Shown: positions 8,737 through 18,552, counted from the stretch's first letter. The stretch: DNA of 64,000 nucleotides from Mesorhizobium sp. M1E.F.Ca.ET.045.02.1.1 (GCF_003952485.1 NZ_CP034447.1:62001-126000), one strand, 5' to 3'. Numbers and translations: made by a program. Notes: generated by a model not told the origin, from the sequence alone.

Positions 8737-9485
8737 GTCCGCCGCCGCGGAAGGCGAAGGCTGGTTTTCTGCTCAGCGGTTGACGGCCTCGCGTGTTGCG
8801 GCCGCGCCGGGTATCACGCCAATCAATCTGAATAGTCGATGCGTCAAACGAACCAGGATGGGATTTTCGTAGCGGGGCTGCTCTACTCACTCTTGTCCTG
8901 AGGGCAGAATTCAACCATATCGCCGAGCAACTGGATGCCGATTGGATACCCGATCCGGAAAGCTTCAGCTCCTATGTGACGCGATGATGAGGCCTGGTCT
9001 CGCAGCGGCATGCGTTCCGAGAGATGCTGCACCAGGTACGAGGCGACCTTATCCAACAAGGCACCACTTGCGCTGTTTTGTGGAGACGAGCGTCGGCATG
9101 CATCCATGCGGGTGCTTGAGTGGTGAAGACTCTGAACGACGGTTCCTATGGCGCTGCCGGCGCAATCAGCTGCTTGGGGACGCGTGACGCAGATCAAAGC
9201 TCCCCTTGCCGAGCACGGAGCAGGCGAGTGAGAGAGCAGATGAATAGGCGTGTCGCCAATATTTTCGCATTGCTCTAATCGATTATAGTTGTGAGGAGCA
9301 ATTTGAGACCATTTACTTGCGGCTCAAGTCACCCATAAAAGAAGGCAAGCACCGATTCGGTAGCTTATCCCCTGTCTTTCGCGTACTCGCGGCCGTGGCG
9401 CCGGGTGAACGATTGAAGACCGCCGGTCTCACTCGCAGGTGGGTGCCAGGGCGTGGGGCGGTTGGCAAGCCACAGGAGTAGGACA
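8737..9485. other. Intergenic region, no supported gene
   Basis: About 750 bases between the divergent effector gene and the ubiquitin-like operon. Short open frames exist but none has a recognisable product or good start. An inverted repeat, ATTGCTC (9269-9275) and GAGCAAT (9296-9302), could be an operator for the downstream operon; no clear -35/-10 pair was identified. Confidence 0.5.
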
Positions 9486-9782
9486 ATGTCGAAGGATTCG
9501 GGTAAGGGCGATAATCACGGCGGCGGACCGGGCAAGATCGAGATCACGGTGGTGGTGAACGGCCAGCCCACGCAGGTCGAAGCCAATCCCAACCAGCCGC
9601 TTCACGTCATTCGTACCAAAGCCCTTGAGAACACGCAGAATGTCGCCCAACCAGCCGAGAATTGGGAATTCAAGGATGAGGCCGGCAACTTGCTCGACGT
9701 CGACAAGAAGCTTGGCGATTTCGGTTTCCCGAATACTGTGACCCTGTTCCTCAGCCTGAAGGCGGGCGTCGCAGGTGCCTAA
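9486..9782 (+). CDS. Ubiquitin-like protein (DUF2604-like) of a bacterial conjugation system
   Basis: A 98-residue protein: a Gly/Asp-rich flexible N-terminus (1-16) and one predicted beta-grasp fold (about 17-92) with the pattern ITVVVNGQPTQVE, an amphipathic helix, WEFKDEAGNLLDVDKKLGDFGF and a final strand VTLFLSL. It ends in AGVAGA, so a Gly is followed by a single Ala that would have to be removed to expose a terminal Gly. The ATG at 9486 has a good AGGAG site; an in-frame start at 9453 lacks one. It is the first gene of an operon with E2-like, JAB and E1 genes, and is the likely modifier attached to target proteins. Confidence 0.8.
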   Translation: MSKDSGKGDNHGGGPGKIEITVVVNGQPTQVEANPNQPLHVIRTKALENTQNVAQPAENWEFKDEAGNLLDVDKKLGDFGFPNTVTLFLSLKAGVAGA

Positions 9783-10392
9783 ACCCCAAAGTGTGGATCC
9801 GGAGGTCTCCCGAGCGAAGTTTGATCGGGAGATCGGCCGGTTCCGGCCATATGCTGATGTCTATCGGGCTCAGGGCTGCTTCTTGATCGAGGCGACTTTT
9901 CCGCGCGCTTTCTTCATTTTCGCCAGCCCCAAGTTAAAGCCACGGGTGGTCAGCGCAGCGAGCGAGGTCGACTTCACCGACTACGACTTAAGACCACCGT
10001 CCGTGGTCTTCGTCGATCCGTTTACGCGTGATCCGATTGCCCGGAAAGATCTATACCTGAAAATGCTTAGACGTCCGCCGCTGCCCGGAACGCCGCCGGA
10101 GATGATAGGAGCTCTCATCCAGCAGAACGCCGTGCCGCTGACGGACTTCATCCAGGCCAACAGTCCCGAGGACGAACCATTCCTGTGCATGGCGGGCGTC
10201 CGGGAATACCACGACAATCCAGCCCATTCAGGTGATCCATGGCTACTTCATCGGGGTTCTGGCGAAGGCTGTTTGGCCTTCATCCTGGACAAGATCATCA
10301 AGTACGGAATCGTTCCTATAGAGCAGTTGCAGATTCAACTCCAACCGACAATCGTAGGAATGGTGGTATCCCCTCAGGCGATACAAGAATGA
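9775..10392 (+). CDS. E2-like ubiquitin-conjugating protein
   Basis: A 205-residue protein that I place as the E2 partner by operon position and by a conserved-looking segment from Cys138: FLCMAGVREYH followed by HSGDPWLLH. Cys138 is the best candidate catalytic residue, with His146, His151 and Asp154 nearby; Cys166 is a second candidate. The start is a GTG at 9775 overlapping the Ubl stop by 8 bases; its stop overlaps the JAB start (ATGA). No HPN motif of eukaryotic E2s is visible, so the assignment relies partly on context. It would receive the Ubl from the E1 encoded two genes downstream. Confidence 0.65.
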   Translation: MPKPQSVDPEVSRAKFDREIGRFRPYADVYRAQGCFLIEATFPRAFFIFASPKLKPRVVSAASEVDFTDYDLRPPSVVFVDPFTRDPIARKDLYLKMLRRPPLPGTPPEMIGALIQQNAVPLTDFIQANSPEDEPFLCMAGVREYHDNPAHSGDPWLLHRGSGEGCLAFILDKIIKYGIVPIEQLQIQLQPTIVGMVVSPQAIQE

Positions 10393-10877
10393 CTGGTTTG
10401 AGAGATGTAACGATCGTGACTCTCCCGCGCGGCTGCATCTCGACCACGCATGGGCATCTGCGCTCAGTTGGTCGCGAGGGCAATGAGGGGATGGCACTTT
10501 GGGTCGGCGTTCAGGAAGACCGGCACTTTGCCGTAACAGAGACGGTTATCCCGGCGCAGCGTCACATTCGAACAAACGATGGCGTTTGCGTGATCGTTGC
10601 GGCCGAAGAACTGCACCGGCTCAATGTCTGGCTCTACAAAAGCGGCCTGAAACTCTTGGCCCAGATTCACAGCCATCCGGGCCGCGCCTACCATTCGACG
10701 ACGGACGACGCTTATGCGGTTGCTACCACGGTTGGGTGTCTGTCGCTGGTGGTGCCGAATTTCGCCCGCGAGCCTTTCGATTTTGCTCGGGTCGCCGCCT
10801 ATCGGCTTGACGAAAAGGCCAAATGGAATGCGCTCCCTCCCGCGGCACTGTCGCGAATGATCATGATATCGAGTTGA
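10389..10877 (+). CDS. JAB/JAMM-domain deubiquitinase-like protease
   Basis: A 162-residue Mov34/MPN (JAMM) metalloprotease domain protein. Zinc-binding His94 and His96 are in HSHPG and the third ligand is Asp107; the position usually occupied by Ser before it is Thr104. Glu33 (GNEGM) is the probable catalytic glutamate. The ATG at 10389 overlaps the E2 stop; an upstream in-frame ATG at 10239 lies inside the E2 gene and is rejected. In comparable bacterial systems such enzymes trim the Ubl precursor and remove it from targets. Here the Ubl ends in Gly-Ala, so processing by this enzyme is plausible. Confidence 0.83.
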   Translation: MTGLRDVTIVTLPRGCISTTHGHLRSVGREGNEGMALWVGVQEDRHFAVTETVIPAQRHIRTNDGVCVIVAAEELHRLNVWLYKSGLKLLAQIHSHPGRAYHSTTDDAYAVATTVGCLSLVVPNFAREPFDFARVAAYRLDEKAKWNALPPAALSRMIMISS

Positions 10878-10880
10878 ACA

Positions 10881-12440
10881 ATGGCATTCGCTAACTTCAT
10901 CGATCGCGCCGCCACGGCGGCATCTCAGGTCCTGGCCGATTTTCATCTGGGAGACTTCAAAGCAGCTCTTGAAAAGCAGGTCGTGGCAGTCGCCTTCGAC
11001 CATCAGGCCGCTTCCTGCGCCGAAGGCCAGGCGACATTAGATCTTGCGGTGAGATTGCTCGCTAGGCTCTACCCGGTTCTGGCGATACTCCCGCTGGACA
11101 GCGCGGCGAGCTCTCAAGCCCAAGCGCTGGAGCGCTTGGCAAAGTCGATCAATCCAAAAGTCGGCATCCGGCGTTCCGGCAAGTCTGCCACCGTCTGCGT
11201 CGTTGCAGGGGTAACGCGCCCATCACTCCGGTGCCCGATCTTTTTCGTGGGATCGGACGGTTGGGCGGCAAAGCTGTCGCGTACGGACCCGGTGGGCTCT
11301 GGCCCAAGTCTGCTGCCTTATGGAGCTGGCGCCGCCAGTTGCTTCGGCGCCGCCAACGTCTTTCGAACTATCTTCGCCGCCCAGTTGACCGGCGCCGAGT
11401 TGGACGAAACCATCGACCTCTCGCTATGCAGCTACGACAAGACCAAAGCCGGGGAGGCTGGCCCGATCGACTTTCCAGTCGACCTTGGCGAAACCCACCT
11501 CGTTGGGCTCGGTGCGATAGGCCATGGCTCGCTTTGGGCGCTAGCGAGACAACCCGATCTCAAGGGTCGTCTGCATGTAATCGATCACGAAGCGATCGAA
11601 CTCTCAAACCTGCAGCGCTACGCATTGGCCGGCCAGGCGGAGATTGGTATGTCCAAGGCGGTTCTTGCAGCCACCGCCCTTAGATCGACTGCCCTTGAGG
11701 TCGAGGCGCACCCTCTGACGTGGGCAGAATATGTTGCGCGCCGGGGCAATTGGGTCTTCGACCAAGTGGGTGTGGCGCTTGACACCGCCGCCGACCGTCT
11801 GGCTGTCCAAGGTGCACTGCCGCGATGGATCGCAAACGCTTGGACGCAGGAGCACGATCTCGGTATCTCCCGGCATGGTTTCGATGACGGCCAGGCTTGC
11901 CTTTGTTGCATGTACCTGCCATCCGGAAAATCCAAGGACGAGCACCAGCTGATTGCCGAGGAACTCGGAATACCGGAAGCACACGAGCAGGTGAAAACGC
12001 TCCTGCAGACCAATGCCGGAGTTCCCAACGACTTTGTAGTTCGCGTGGCTACAGCGATGGCTGTGCCGTTTGAACCGCTAGCCCCGTTTGTCGGCCAGCC
12101 CCTGCGCTCCTTTTATCAGCAGGCTATCTGCGGCGGTCTGGTGTTCCAGCTTAGCGAAGGAAGTCGCCGCGTTCGAACTGTCGTTCCGATGGCCTTTCAG
12201 TCGGTGCTTGCCGGGATTATGCTTGCCGCGGATTTGGTCAAACATAGTGCGGGGTTTCCCATGAGCCCGACGACGAGCACTCGGGTGAATCTTCTGCGCC
12301 CCCTTGGCTCTCACTTGCACGATCCGAAGGCCAAGGACTCCAGCGGCCGCTGCATCTGTAGCGACGACGATTTCATTGCCGCTTACAGGCGCAAATACGG
12401 CGAGCCCGTTGATCAGGTAAGCGATGTCTCGGCCGCCTAA
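10881..12440 (+). CDS. E1-like (ThiF-fold) Ubl-activating enzyme
   Basis: A 519-residue protein. The C-terminal two thirds is a ThiF/E1 adenylation domain: nucleotide motif VGLGAIGHG at 208-216, Asp235 (VIDHEAIELSNLQRY), Asn243, Arg246 and Lys259 (GMSKA), matching the ATP-binding residues of MoeB/E1 proteins. A likely zinc knuckle pairs Cys340/Cys343 (CLCC) with Cys491/Cys493 (CIC). The N-terminal 200 residues form a separate domain I do not recognise. The transfer cysteine is not certain; Cys416 in AICGG is one candidate. It begins 3 bases after the JAB stop, closing the Ubl-E2-JAB-E1 operon. Confidence 0.85.
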   Translation: MAFANFIDRAATAASQVLADFHLGDFKAALEKQVVAVAFDHQAASCAEGQATLDLAVRLLARLYPVLAILPLDSAASSQAQALERLAKSINPKVGIRRSGKSATVCVVAGVTRPSLRCPIFFVGSDGWAAKLSRTDPVGSGPSLLPYGAGAASCFGAANVFRTIFAAQLTGAELDETIDLSLCSYDKTKAGEAGPIDFPVDLGETHLVGLGAIGHGSLWALARQPDLKGRLHVIDHEAIELSNLQRYALAGQAEIGMSKAVLAATALRSTALEVEAHPLTWAEYVARRGNWVFDQVGVALDTAADRLAVQGALPRWIANAWTQEHDLGISRHGFDDGQACLCCMYLPSGKSKDEHQLIAEELGIPEAHEQVKTLLQTNAGVPNDFVVRVATAMAVPFEPLAPFVGQPLRSFYQQAICGGLVFQLSEGSRRVRTVVPMAFQSVLAGIMLAADLVKHSAGFPMSPTTSTRVNLLRPLGSHLHDPKAKDSSGRCICSDDDFIAAYRRKYGEPVDQVSDVSAA

Positions 12441-12498
12441 GCAGACGCGCACCTCTCCGTGGACGCAGGGGGCGCGGCTTGTGGGCGTGACCATGGGC

Positions 12499-12616
12499 GC
12501 CATTATGACACGCTTGGCCCGCTCCTTTGCCCGCCTATCGTCCTCCGCGCATGATCCCTGACACCTCCTTGCCGACGTGATGATCCAGCACCAGCCGCCA
12601 TGGCACCAGAGGCTGG
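12499..12616 (-). pseudogene. 3' fragment of a second relaxase gene
   Basis: On the minus strand 12538-12612 reads LVPWRLVLDHHVGKEVSG, closely matching the end of the relaxase at 16479-18449 (LVPWRPVLERHVGKEVSG). The nucleotide match (roughly 40 of 49 bases between 12564-12612 and 16553-16601, with further similarity past the stop) marks a duplicated relaxase 3' end between the convergent E1 and ietS genes. It contains no start or catalytic region. Confidence 0.75.
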
Positions 12617-12654
12617 TCAAACCTCCGTTGTTGGCCGGTTTGGACAGTGCTGCA

Positions 12655-15121
12655 TCAGGTCTCGACCGACGTCTCGACAGTCAGGGCTGCTTCGACGGGT
12701 GTGAAGATGTCAACATCGACCCCAGGCGCCCGAATCGTCACAATCAGGGCGTACCGAGCCAGAGCGTCGACGCGTTCCAGGTAAGGCTTCTCCTTCCACC
12801 AGCCCCCGACCGGGAACACGCCGATCGCGTCACGCTCGGCGAGATCGGCGGCGCTGCCCGACCAGAAATCGGCGTGCAACGAGCCGCGATCGCGGAAGGT
12901 GCCGAGCAGCCACTCTTCTCCGCCTCCAGCAGGCGCCCCTTCCTCCTCGTCCCGAGCGGCCTGATTGATGCGGGCTCGGAATTCGTCGACTGTCTCGGTC
13001 GCTGACTTTACTCTGAACCGAAGACCATGGGACGCGTAACGATGCCGGCGGGTCCATCCGCGTTCACCGGGGTTGGGTTCGATGAAATAGGACAGCGTGA
13101 CGCGGAGCTCGACCTGGGCAGCGCCGAGCGCCGCGAGCTGCTCCTTCGGCCAAGGCAGGCGATGCAGCTTCATGTCACGCGTTTTGGCAGCCGCGCCGCC
13201 CTCGCGCTGGAAAGGCTGAAGCTCATCTTCAACGATAAGCGTGAGGTCGTTCACCGTTGACAGAAGCGCGCGCCCAAGATCTGGCACGCCATAACCATAG
13301 CGCCGCACGAGCGCCTGGATCTCGCCCTTCGCTCCGTTGCACGCATCGATGCGTGCGCGCATCGCCGGAGTCCATTCGGCCGAGTGGACGATCAGGGCGC
13401 GAACCGTTTCAGGCCACAGCTCGGGGCGCGCTGATAGAATTAGTCCCGCCATCCGTGCGGCATGGGCCGTTGCCGCGCTCGTATCTCCGAGGGTGGTGAA
13501 GTGGCGCAGTTCGGGTCGATAGAAAGTGGTCAATATCTGCAGATCGTCGATCGGCTCGCCAGGCAACACACCGTCATGGGCGAGATTGCCGCCTTCGAAG
13601 ACGACCTCGGGCTTCACCGGCCACTGCCTGTCCCAAACGACCGAAGTGCGACTGCGCGGCGAGAGCTCGCCGACCGGCGCGATCGGAGCGTAGCCCGCAA
13701 AGTCGGTGTCAATGATATCGACCTTTTCTGTGAAAGCGCCGACCGTCAGCGCATTCCAGGCCTGAGAAGGATCATCGACTGCTTCCAGATCGTTGCGCGT
13801 CAAATGCTCGGCCGGCATGAGGTCATCGCCGATGTTGCCGGCAGAGAGAACGATCAAGCGTCGCTGTTCCTCTTCGAAACAGAGTTGGTCGATAGCGGCA
13901 GACCACGATGTGGGCCTTCCACGCGCCGGACTGGCGCTTGTCACAGCCATTGCGATCGCGCGGCGGCGCTCCGGCGCCTGCACCTCGGCGCGGGCGATCG
14001 CTTCCGCGGTGATCGCGCCATAGAGTTCTGGATCGTTTGCCTCGTCTTCTGGCGGAAGGATACGAACACTCTCCAGCCGAAAGGGCAATGGAACTGGATC
14101 GCCTCCGACCAGGAGCGGGACCAGATCACCGTACAGGCCGACACCTGCCATTCGCGTCCCGTGGCCGCTCCACGCAGGTGTGTCGTCGCTGCCCCATGCC
14201 GGTTTGACGGTGTGCCAGTCTTCAACGGCAAGTGCGGGTTCGATCAACGGGTGGGTGCGACGCACGCCGCTGTCGAGAATGCAGACCGCAATATCGGTTG
14301 AGGCGGTCTGACGCGCCCGAGAAGCTCGTCGCTCCAGTCCCTTTGCTCCGCGCCGCCAAGGCCCATGAAGAAGGACGGCGTATCCTTCGCGCGCCGCAGC
14401 TCGGCGACGACATCGCTGTGCGCAATCATGCGGTCGAGCATTGCCGTGCTGGCGAGTGCCAGCATGACCACCCGCTCCGGAAACCTGACCGCATGCGTGC
14501 GCAAAGTGATGTTCAGGGCTTCGGCAATGTGCTCGAAGTTCTCGCGGGACCGTCGCGCAGCCAGACTTCCCACCACACCTGCTCGTCAGCGGCCCGGGGG
14601 AAGAGGTCGTCGTGGTCGGTAAACAACGATCGTGCAGTCGCCAGCCTGACTGTCTCCATGCGGGAGACGAGCGGCTCGTTGCGCGGTCTGCCGCGGTCAG
14701 TGTCAACGTCTCGATACGCCTCGACTTTCCGCAAATAATAGGCTTGCGCGCTTTGCGGCAGGAACACCGACGCTGTGATGGGAGCACCGGGTTGAGTTGG
14801 CTCATGGACGGCGACCAGCTCCATGTGCTGGCGACGATCGGCCAACTGGTCGAGGGCCGCCCGTCCGGACATGGGCAGATCGATCTCGAGATAAAAGCCA
14901 GGCGTGCCGACCGACAGCTGGGGGTCACGCGCCGCAATCTGCTGGCGTGCACTTTCGACCGCTTGTTCGATGGATTGCGTCAAGGCCGCAGCATGCGACG
15001 CCCGATCACGCGCCGGCAGCGGCGGTGCATGTATAAGTTGGTTGGGCCGCCGATAGGCTTCCCGAATGCCGTTGTTGCGAAGGTGGATATGGGCGCGGTC
15101 GCGCGGAAAATCGTCTGCCAT
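12655..15121 (-). pseudogene. ietS: Subtilisin-like protease of an ietAS pair, two frameshifts
   Basis: An S8-family serine protease of about 820 residues broken by two apparent one-base losses, near 14545-14555 and near 14308-14315. The three frames join smoothly: residues MADDFPRDRAHIHLRNNG onward, then RENFEHIAEALNITL, then TASTDIAVCILDSGV. All three catalytic motifs survive in the last frame: ILDSGV (Asp), SGHGTRMAGV (His) and GDTSAATAHAARMAG (Ser). It starts 17 bases after the repaired ietA stop. IetAS was described as a plasmid-stability and later an antiphage system with an AAA ATPase and a subtilase. Either the pair has decayed or the sequence contains errors. Confidence 0.8.
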
Positions 15122-15138
15122 TATGATCTGTGCTGTCG

Positions 15139-16122
15139 CTACTCAGACAGCGAAGCCTGCCGGCGTTCCTTCAGAGCGTCGATGAGCGCTTCCGAGGTGA
15201 TCCGCCCCCCCGCAATATGATGGTTTTTGCAGCGTCGTCGGCCGCGCGGGTGATCTCGGCCTGCGACAGTCTCTCTGCCTGAGAGATCGCCTCGTTCCAG
15301 GCAAGCCCTCTGGTGTCGAAGCGGTCGAGTCGAGCCCGAAGCAGCGCCTCGATAATCGGCCGATCGGGCACGGCGTATTCGATGACATCGTCGAAACGGC
15401 GGAACAAAGCTCTGTCGAGCAGCTCGGGATGATTTGTTGCAGCAATAATCAGGCTGTGGCTGTCGTCTTGCTCGAGAAACTGCAGAAACGAATTCAGCAC
15501 GCGCCGAATCTCGCCAACATCCTGGCGTTCGCCTCGACGCGCGCCGATGGCATCGAATTCGTCAAAGAAGTAGACGCCCCGCGTCGCCTGCATTGCATCA
15601 AAAACAAGCCGCAGCTTTCCGGCAGTCTCTCCCATGAACTTGGTGATCAAACCATCGAGGACGATCGTGAAAAGGGGCAGATGAAGCTCCCCGGCCAATG
15701 CCGATGCGGTCATCGTCTTGCCTGATCCTGGCGGGCCGACCAGAAGCAGTTTGCGACGGGGAACAAGCCCGTGCTCGCGCAAGCTTGCTTGTTGGCGCTG
15801 CCTCTCCCAGCACGCGGTGCAGGCGCGAGCGCAGACTGTCCGGCAAAATCATGTCGGTCAGTCGCAGGTCCGGATAGCGCACATGCAGGAGCCCTGCGAG
15901 CTCGCCCTTTGGCTGAAAAAGGGGAACCGGCCGACTGCTCTTGGCAATCCGGGCGTCCCTGCTCTTGGCTGCGTCGACCAGATCCTTGAGCTCCTGAGCA
16001 AGCTTGCCATGGCCTTGACGTGCCTCATGCGCAGCAAGCTGCATCGCGATAGAGAGGAAACGATCCTCGTCGCCGGCAATGTGGCTTTTAAGCAGCGTCA
16101 CGATATGGCGGGCCGTGGTCAT
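15139..16122 (-). pseudogene. ietA: AAA ATPase of an ietAS pair, frameshifted
   Basis: An AAA+ ATPase split by an apparent one-base loss near 15802-15810. The N-terminal frame (MTTARHIVTLLKSHIAGDED onward) runs to VLGE; the next frame carries Walker A GPPGSGKT, Walker B YFFDEFDA, sensor AATN and an arginine finger region RALFRRFD. A second shift lies in a run of seven G residues (minus strand, 15205-15211): restoring an eighth would give a tail ending RITSEALIDALKERR and a stop at 15139, just before ietS; as read, the frame ends at 15171. ATPase and protease are partners in the ietAS defence family. Confidence 0.8.
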
Positions 16123-16478
16123 GGCTCTCTTCTGGGGTATCCGTTTACTTGGCGAAGCGCATGCAACCTAAACGCTTTCAACGGCGATTTGTATCGCGCA
16201 ATGGTGTTTTTTCTCTTGTCGATGTTCGCCCGTGGCAACTTCAGCGGTGAACTGTTGCGCCGCGGTCATAGGCCAGCCGGAATAACGCCGGCCAGCAGAC
16301 AACAGTCCGCATCTTCGAGCGCTCGAAGTCTGGCCACTCACGCAGCGTGTCGGGTCCGAACGCTCCAAAGCCGCCCCGCCTGGCAGGTCCATGCGACCGA
16401 TTGCGGGCGTGCGGCCATAAGGTCTACGCGGGCTCGCATGGCTGCCCGCGCCGCTGGCTAAAAAAGCTGTACACCATC
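16123..16478. other. Spacer between ietA and the relaxase, no supported gene
   Basis: About 350 bases upstream of ietA. Open frames exist on the minus strand but I recognise nothing in them. The ietA promoter should lie here, but no convincing -35/-10 pair was found. Confidence 0.4.
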
Positions 16479-18449
16479 TCACGAAACACCAGGTCCGCTC
16501 CTTTGCCGGCCGACGGTCCATGAAATCCCCTCCCCACTCACGACACCGGAGACCTCCTTGCCCACATGGCGCTCAAGCACCGGCCGCCATGGCACCAGCG
16601 TGAACTCGCGCGACTTCTCAACGACGGCATATTTTCCGCTGGCAAGCTCGACGGAGCGGCGGAGCGTACCCTCTACTCGTCCTCCGGATCGCGCTTCGGC
16701 ATAGGGCAGGCCAAGTTCCTCCGACAGTTGGCCAGCAACACGGTTCAGTTCTCGCTGGCGCAGGATCGAAAGCATGTTGGCTCGATAGACGATCCGATCC
16801 TGTTCTTCATGCGCGTGGCCTTGCGCGATCAGCCACTCCCGCCGGCGAGCTTGCGCCTCTCTCACGTCGCAGCCGAAGCCGGATCCGTGCAAAGGCTCGG
16901 GTCTATCGGCAACCAGCTCCCGGTCGAGCCAGGTGGCGCCGTTGAAGCTGACCTGTCGCTCCAGCGCCATTGAGGAGAGCTTGTCGACAACGAAAGGCTC
17001 GGCCCTGGCCCGCTGGCCCTCATAATTCGCGACGCGATCGAGATGGTCCGGCGCGATGAGCCAGGTGCCGTTCGGCTCTCGCTCAACGCCGCCGGTCGCG
17101 CGGCGGATCGCCTCCAGCCGCCGCACATGCGTTCGCGCAAAGCTCTCGGTGGCGGATGGGTCATGCTTCAGGTGGATATCGACGTCGTAACGGCCGCCAT
17201 TCGCGGCGGCGATTTCGGCGATGGTACGATCGACCCGCCTCGGCTCGGTGTTCCTTGGCGCGACACGCACGATGCAGCCATTAGGCATCGTTTCCATCGC
17301 CTCGCCTCTACCGATGTCGATCCAATGGCTCTTACCGTCGACGGCGTCGACGATCATGTAGTAGCGGTCATTGATCTCGTCGGCCAGTCCACGCGCGACA
17401 ACGCGACCGACGAGAGACTGGACGGGCTCGCCGGCTCGATCGTGGATCACCCAGTCGGCGGCACTGCGTGCAAGCCCCTTGCCGGCCAGTTCGCGGTGGA
17501 TGGTCTTGATGATGTCGCCGCGTTCGCCGGTGCGGCGCAGCGTGGCTTCGAGCTCATCGTCGAGGCGCCAGGAGCCAGCGCCGACCTCCGCGGCCAGACC
17601 CATCCGCTCGAGCTTGCGCAGCCGTCCCTGGTGCAGCGTCTGGCGAATGGCGTCGGGACCGCCCGGCGAGACCAGCCCGTCATCATCACGCATGCTGAGC
17701 AGCCGACGGTCGATGCTGGTGAAGCGTTCCTGCTCCATTTCCCGGCGCAGGCGAAGCTCAATCTCGCGGTCGGTTCGCGGACCGAGATCGAGGCTGACCA
17801 GCTCGGCCGCCCGCTCGCGGATGCCAGATGAGATATATTCGCGCGCGATGACCAGGTTCTCGCCACGGTCGTCCCTGCCTCGGACGATGATGTGGCTGTG
17901 CGGGTGGCCGGTGTTGAAATGATCAACCGCGACCCAGTCGAGCTTCGTGCCGAGGTCTTCCTGCATCTGCGCCATGAGCCGCCGCGTCAGCGCCTTCAGG
18001 TCTTCATACTCGATGCCGTCTTCGGCAGCGACGATGAAGCGGAATTGGTGGCGGTCGCCGTCCGCGCGATCGATGAACGCCTTGCCGTCGACGCGGTCGC
18101 TGTCGGCGCCGTAGAGCTCGCCAGGCGCACCTTCTCGGGTGACGCCGTCGCGCTGAAGATAGCGTAGATGGGCACGCGCCCCGTCCGCGCCCTTGCCGGC
18201 GAGCTTGACGATCCGCGCCTTGACGATCACCCGGCGCTGGCGGAAGGCGGCATACCGGTCGCGCGATTTCAGCAGCGCCGCAGCCGCCCCGCCGCGCCCT
18301 GTCCGGCTGCCCGTGAAGCGACCGCCGGGCTGGGGCTGGCCGCCGGCTCGGTTGACGGCTGCCCGGACTTGACCGGCATAGCGTTTGCCTGCCTTCGAGC
18401 CGCGCGACCCGATTTTGCCGAGCTTCGGCCTGAACTCGTCATCCTTCAT
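16479..18449 (-). CDS. rlxS: MobP-type relaxase RlxS (DUF3363)
   Basis: A 656-residue DNA relaxase of the VirD2/MobP class with a DUF3363 C-terminal region, the type named RlxS in ICEMlSym elements. The metal-binding motif is DHFNTGHPHSH, with His177, His182, His184 and His186; Tyr97 (ARAHLRYL) is a candidate nicking tyrosine. It nicks oriT and pilots the strand to TraG. It follows a lytic transglycosylase gene and the candidate oriT, and belongs to the rdfS-traF-rlxS module. A short copy of its 3' end occurs at 12538-12612. Confidence 0.9.
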   Translation of the reverse strand: MKDDEFRPKLGKIGSRGSKAGKRYAGQVRAAVNRAGGQPQPGGRFTGSRTGRGGAAAALLKSRDRYAAFRQRRVIVKARIVKLAGKGADGARAHLRYLQRDGVTREGAPGELYGADSDRVDGKAFIDRADGDRHQFRFIVAAEDGIEYEDLKALTRRLMAQMQEDLGTKLDWVAVDHFNTGHPHSHIIVRGRDDRGENLVIAREYISSGIRERAAELVSLDLGPRTDREIELRLRREMEQERFTSIDRRLLSMRDDDGLVSPGGPDAIRQTLHQGRLRKLERMGLAAEVGAGSWRLDDELEATLRRTGERGDIIKTIHRELAGKGLARSAADWVIHDRAGEPVQSLVGRVVARGLADEINDRYYMIVDAVDGKSHWIDIGRGEAMETMPNGCIVRVAPRNTEPRRVDRTIAEIAAANGGRYDVDIHLKHDPSATESFARTHVRRLEAIRRATGGVEREPNGTWLIAPDHLDRVANYEGQRARAEPFVVDKLSSMALERQVSFNGATWLDRELVADRPEPLHGSGFGCDVREAQARRREWLIAQGHAHEEQDRIVYRANMLSILRQRELNRVAGQLSEELGLPYAEARSGGRVEGTLRRSVELASGKYAVVEKSREFTLVPWRPVLERHVGKEVSGVVSGEGISWTVGRQRSGPGVS

Positions 18450-18552
18450 GCGAGCCTCCCAGACATATCAAGCAAAATCAGACACTTACACGTCCAACCC
18501 TCTTGGCACCGGCGGCAGCCTCCTGGAAAAACGATGTGCAGACAAAGATTTA

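Noticed and set aside
8883..9197. 104-residue minus-strand frame
   Set aside because: No recognisable family, ribosome site or conserved pattern; kept as intergenic.
12655..14952. 765-residue protease as one intact gene
   Set aside because: The first 215 residues are out of frame; the true N-terminus lies in two other frames, so the gene is frameshifted.
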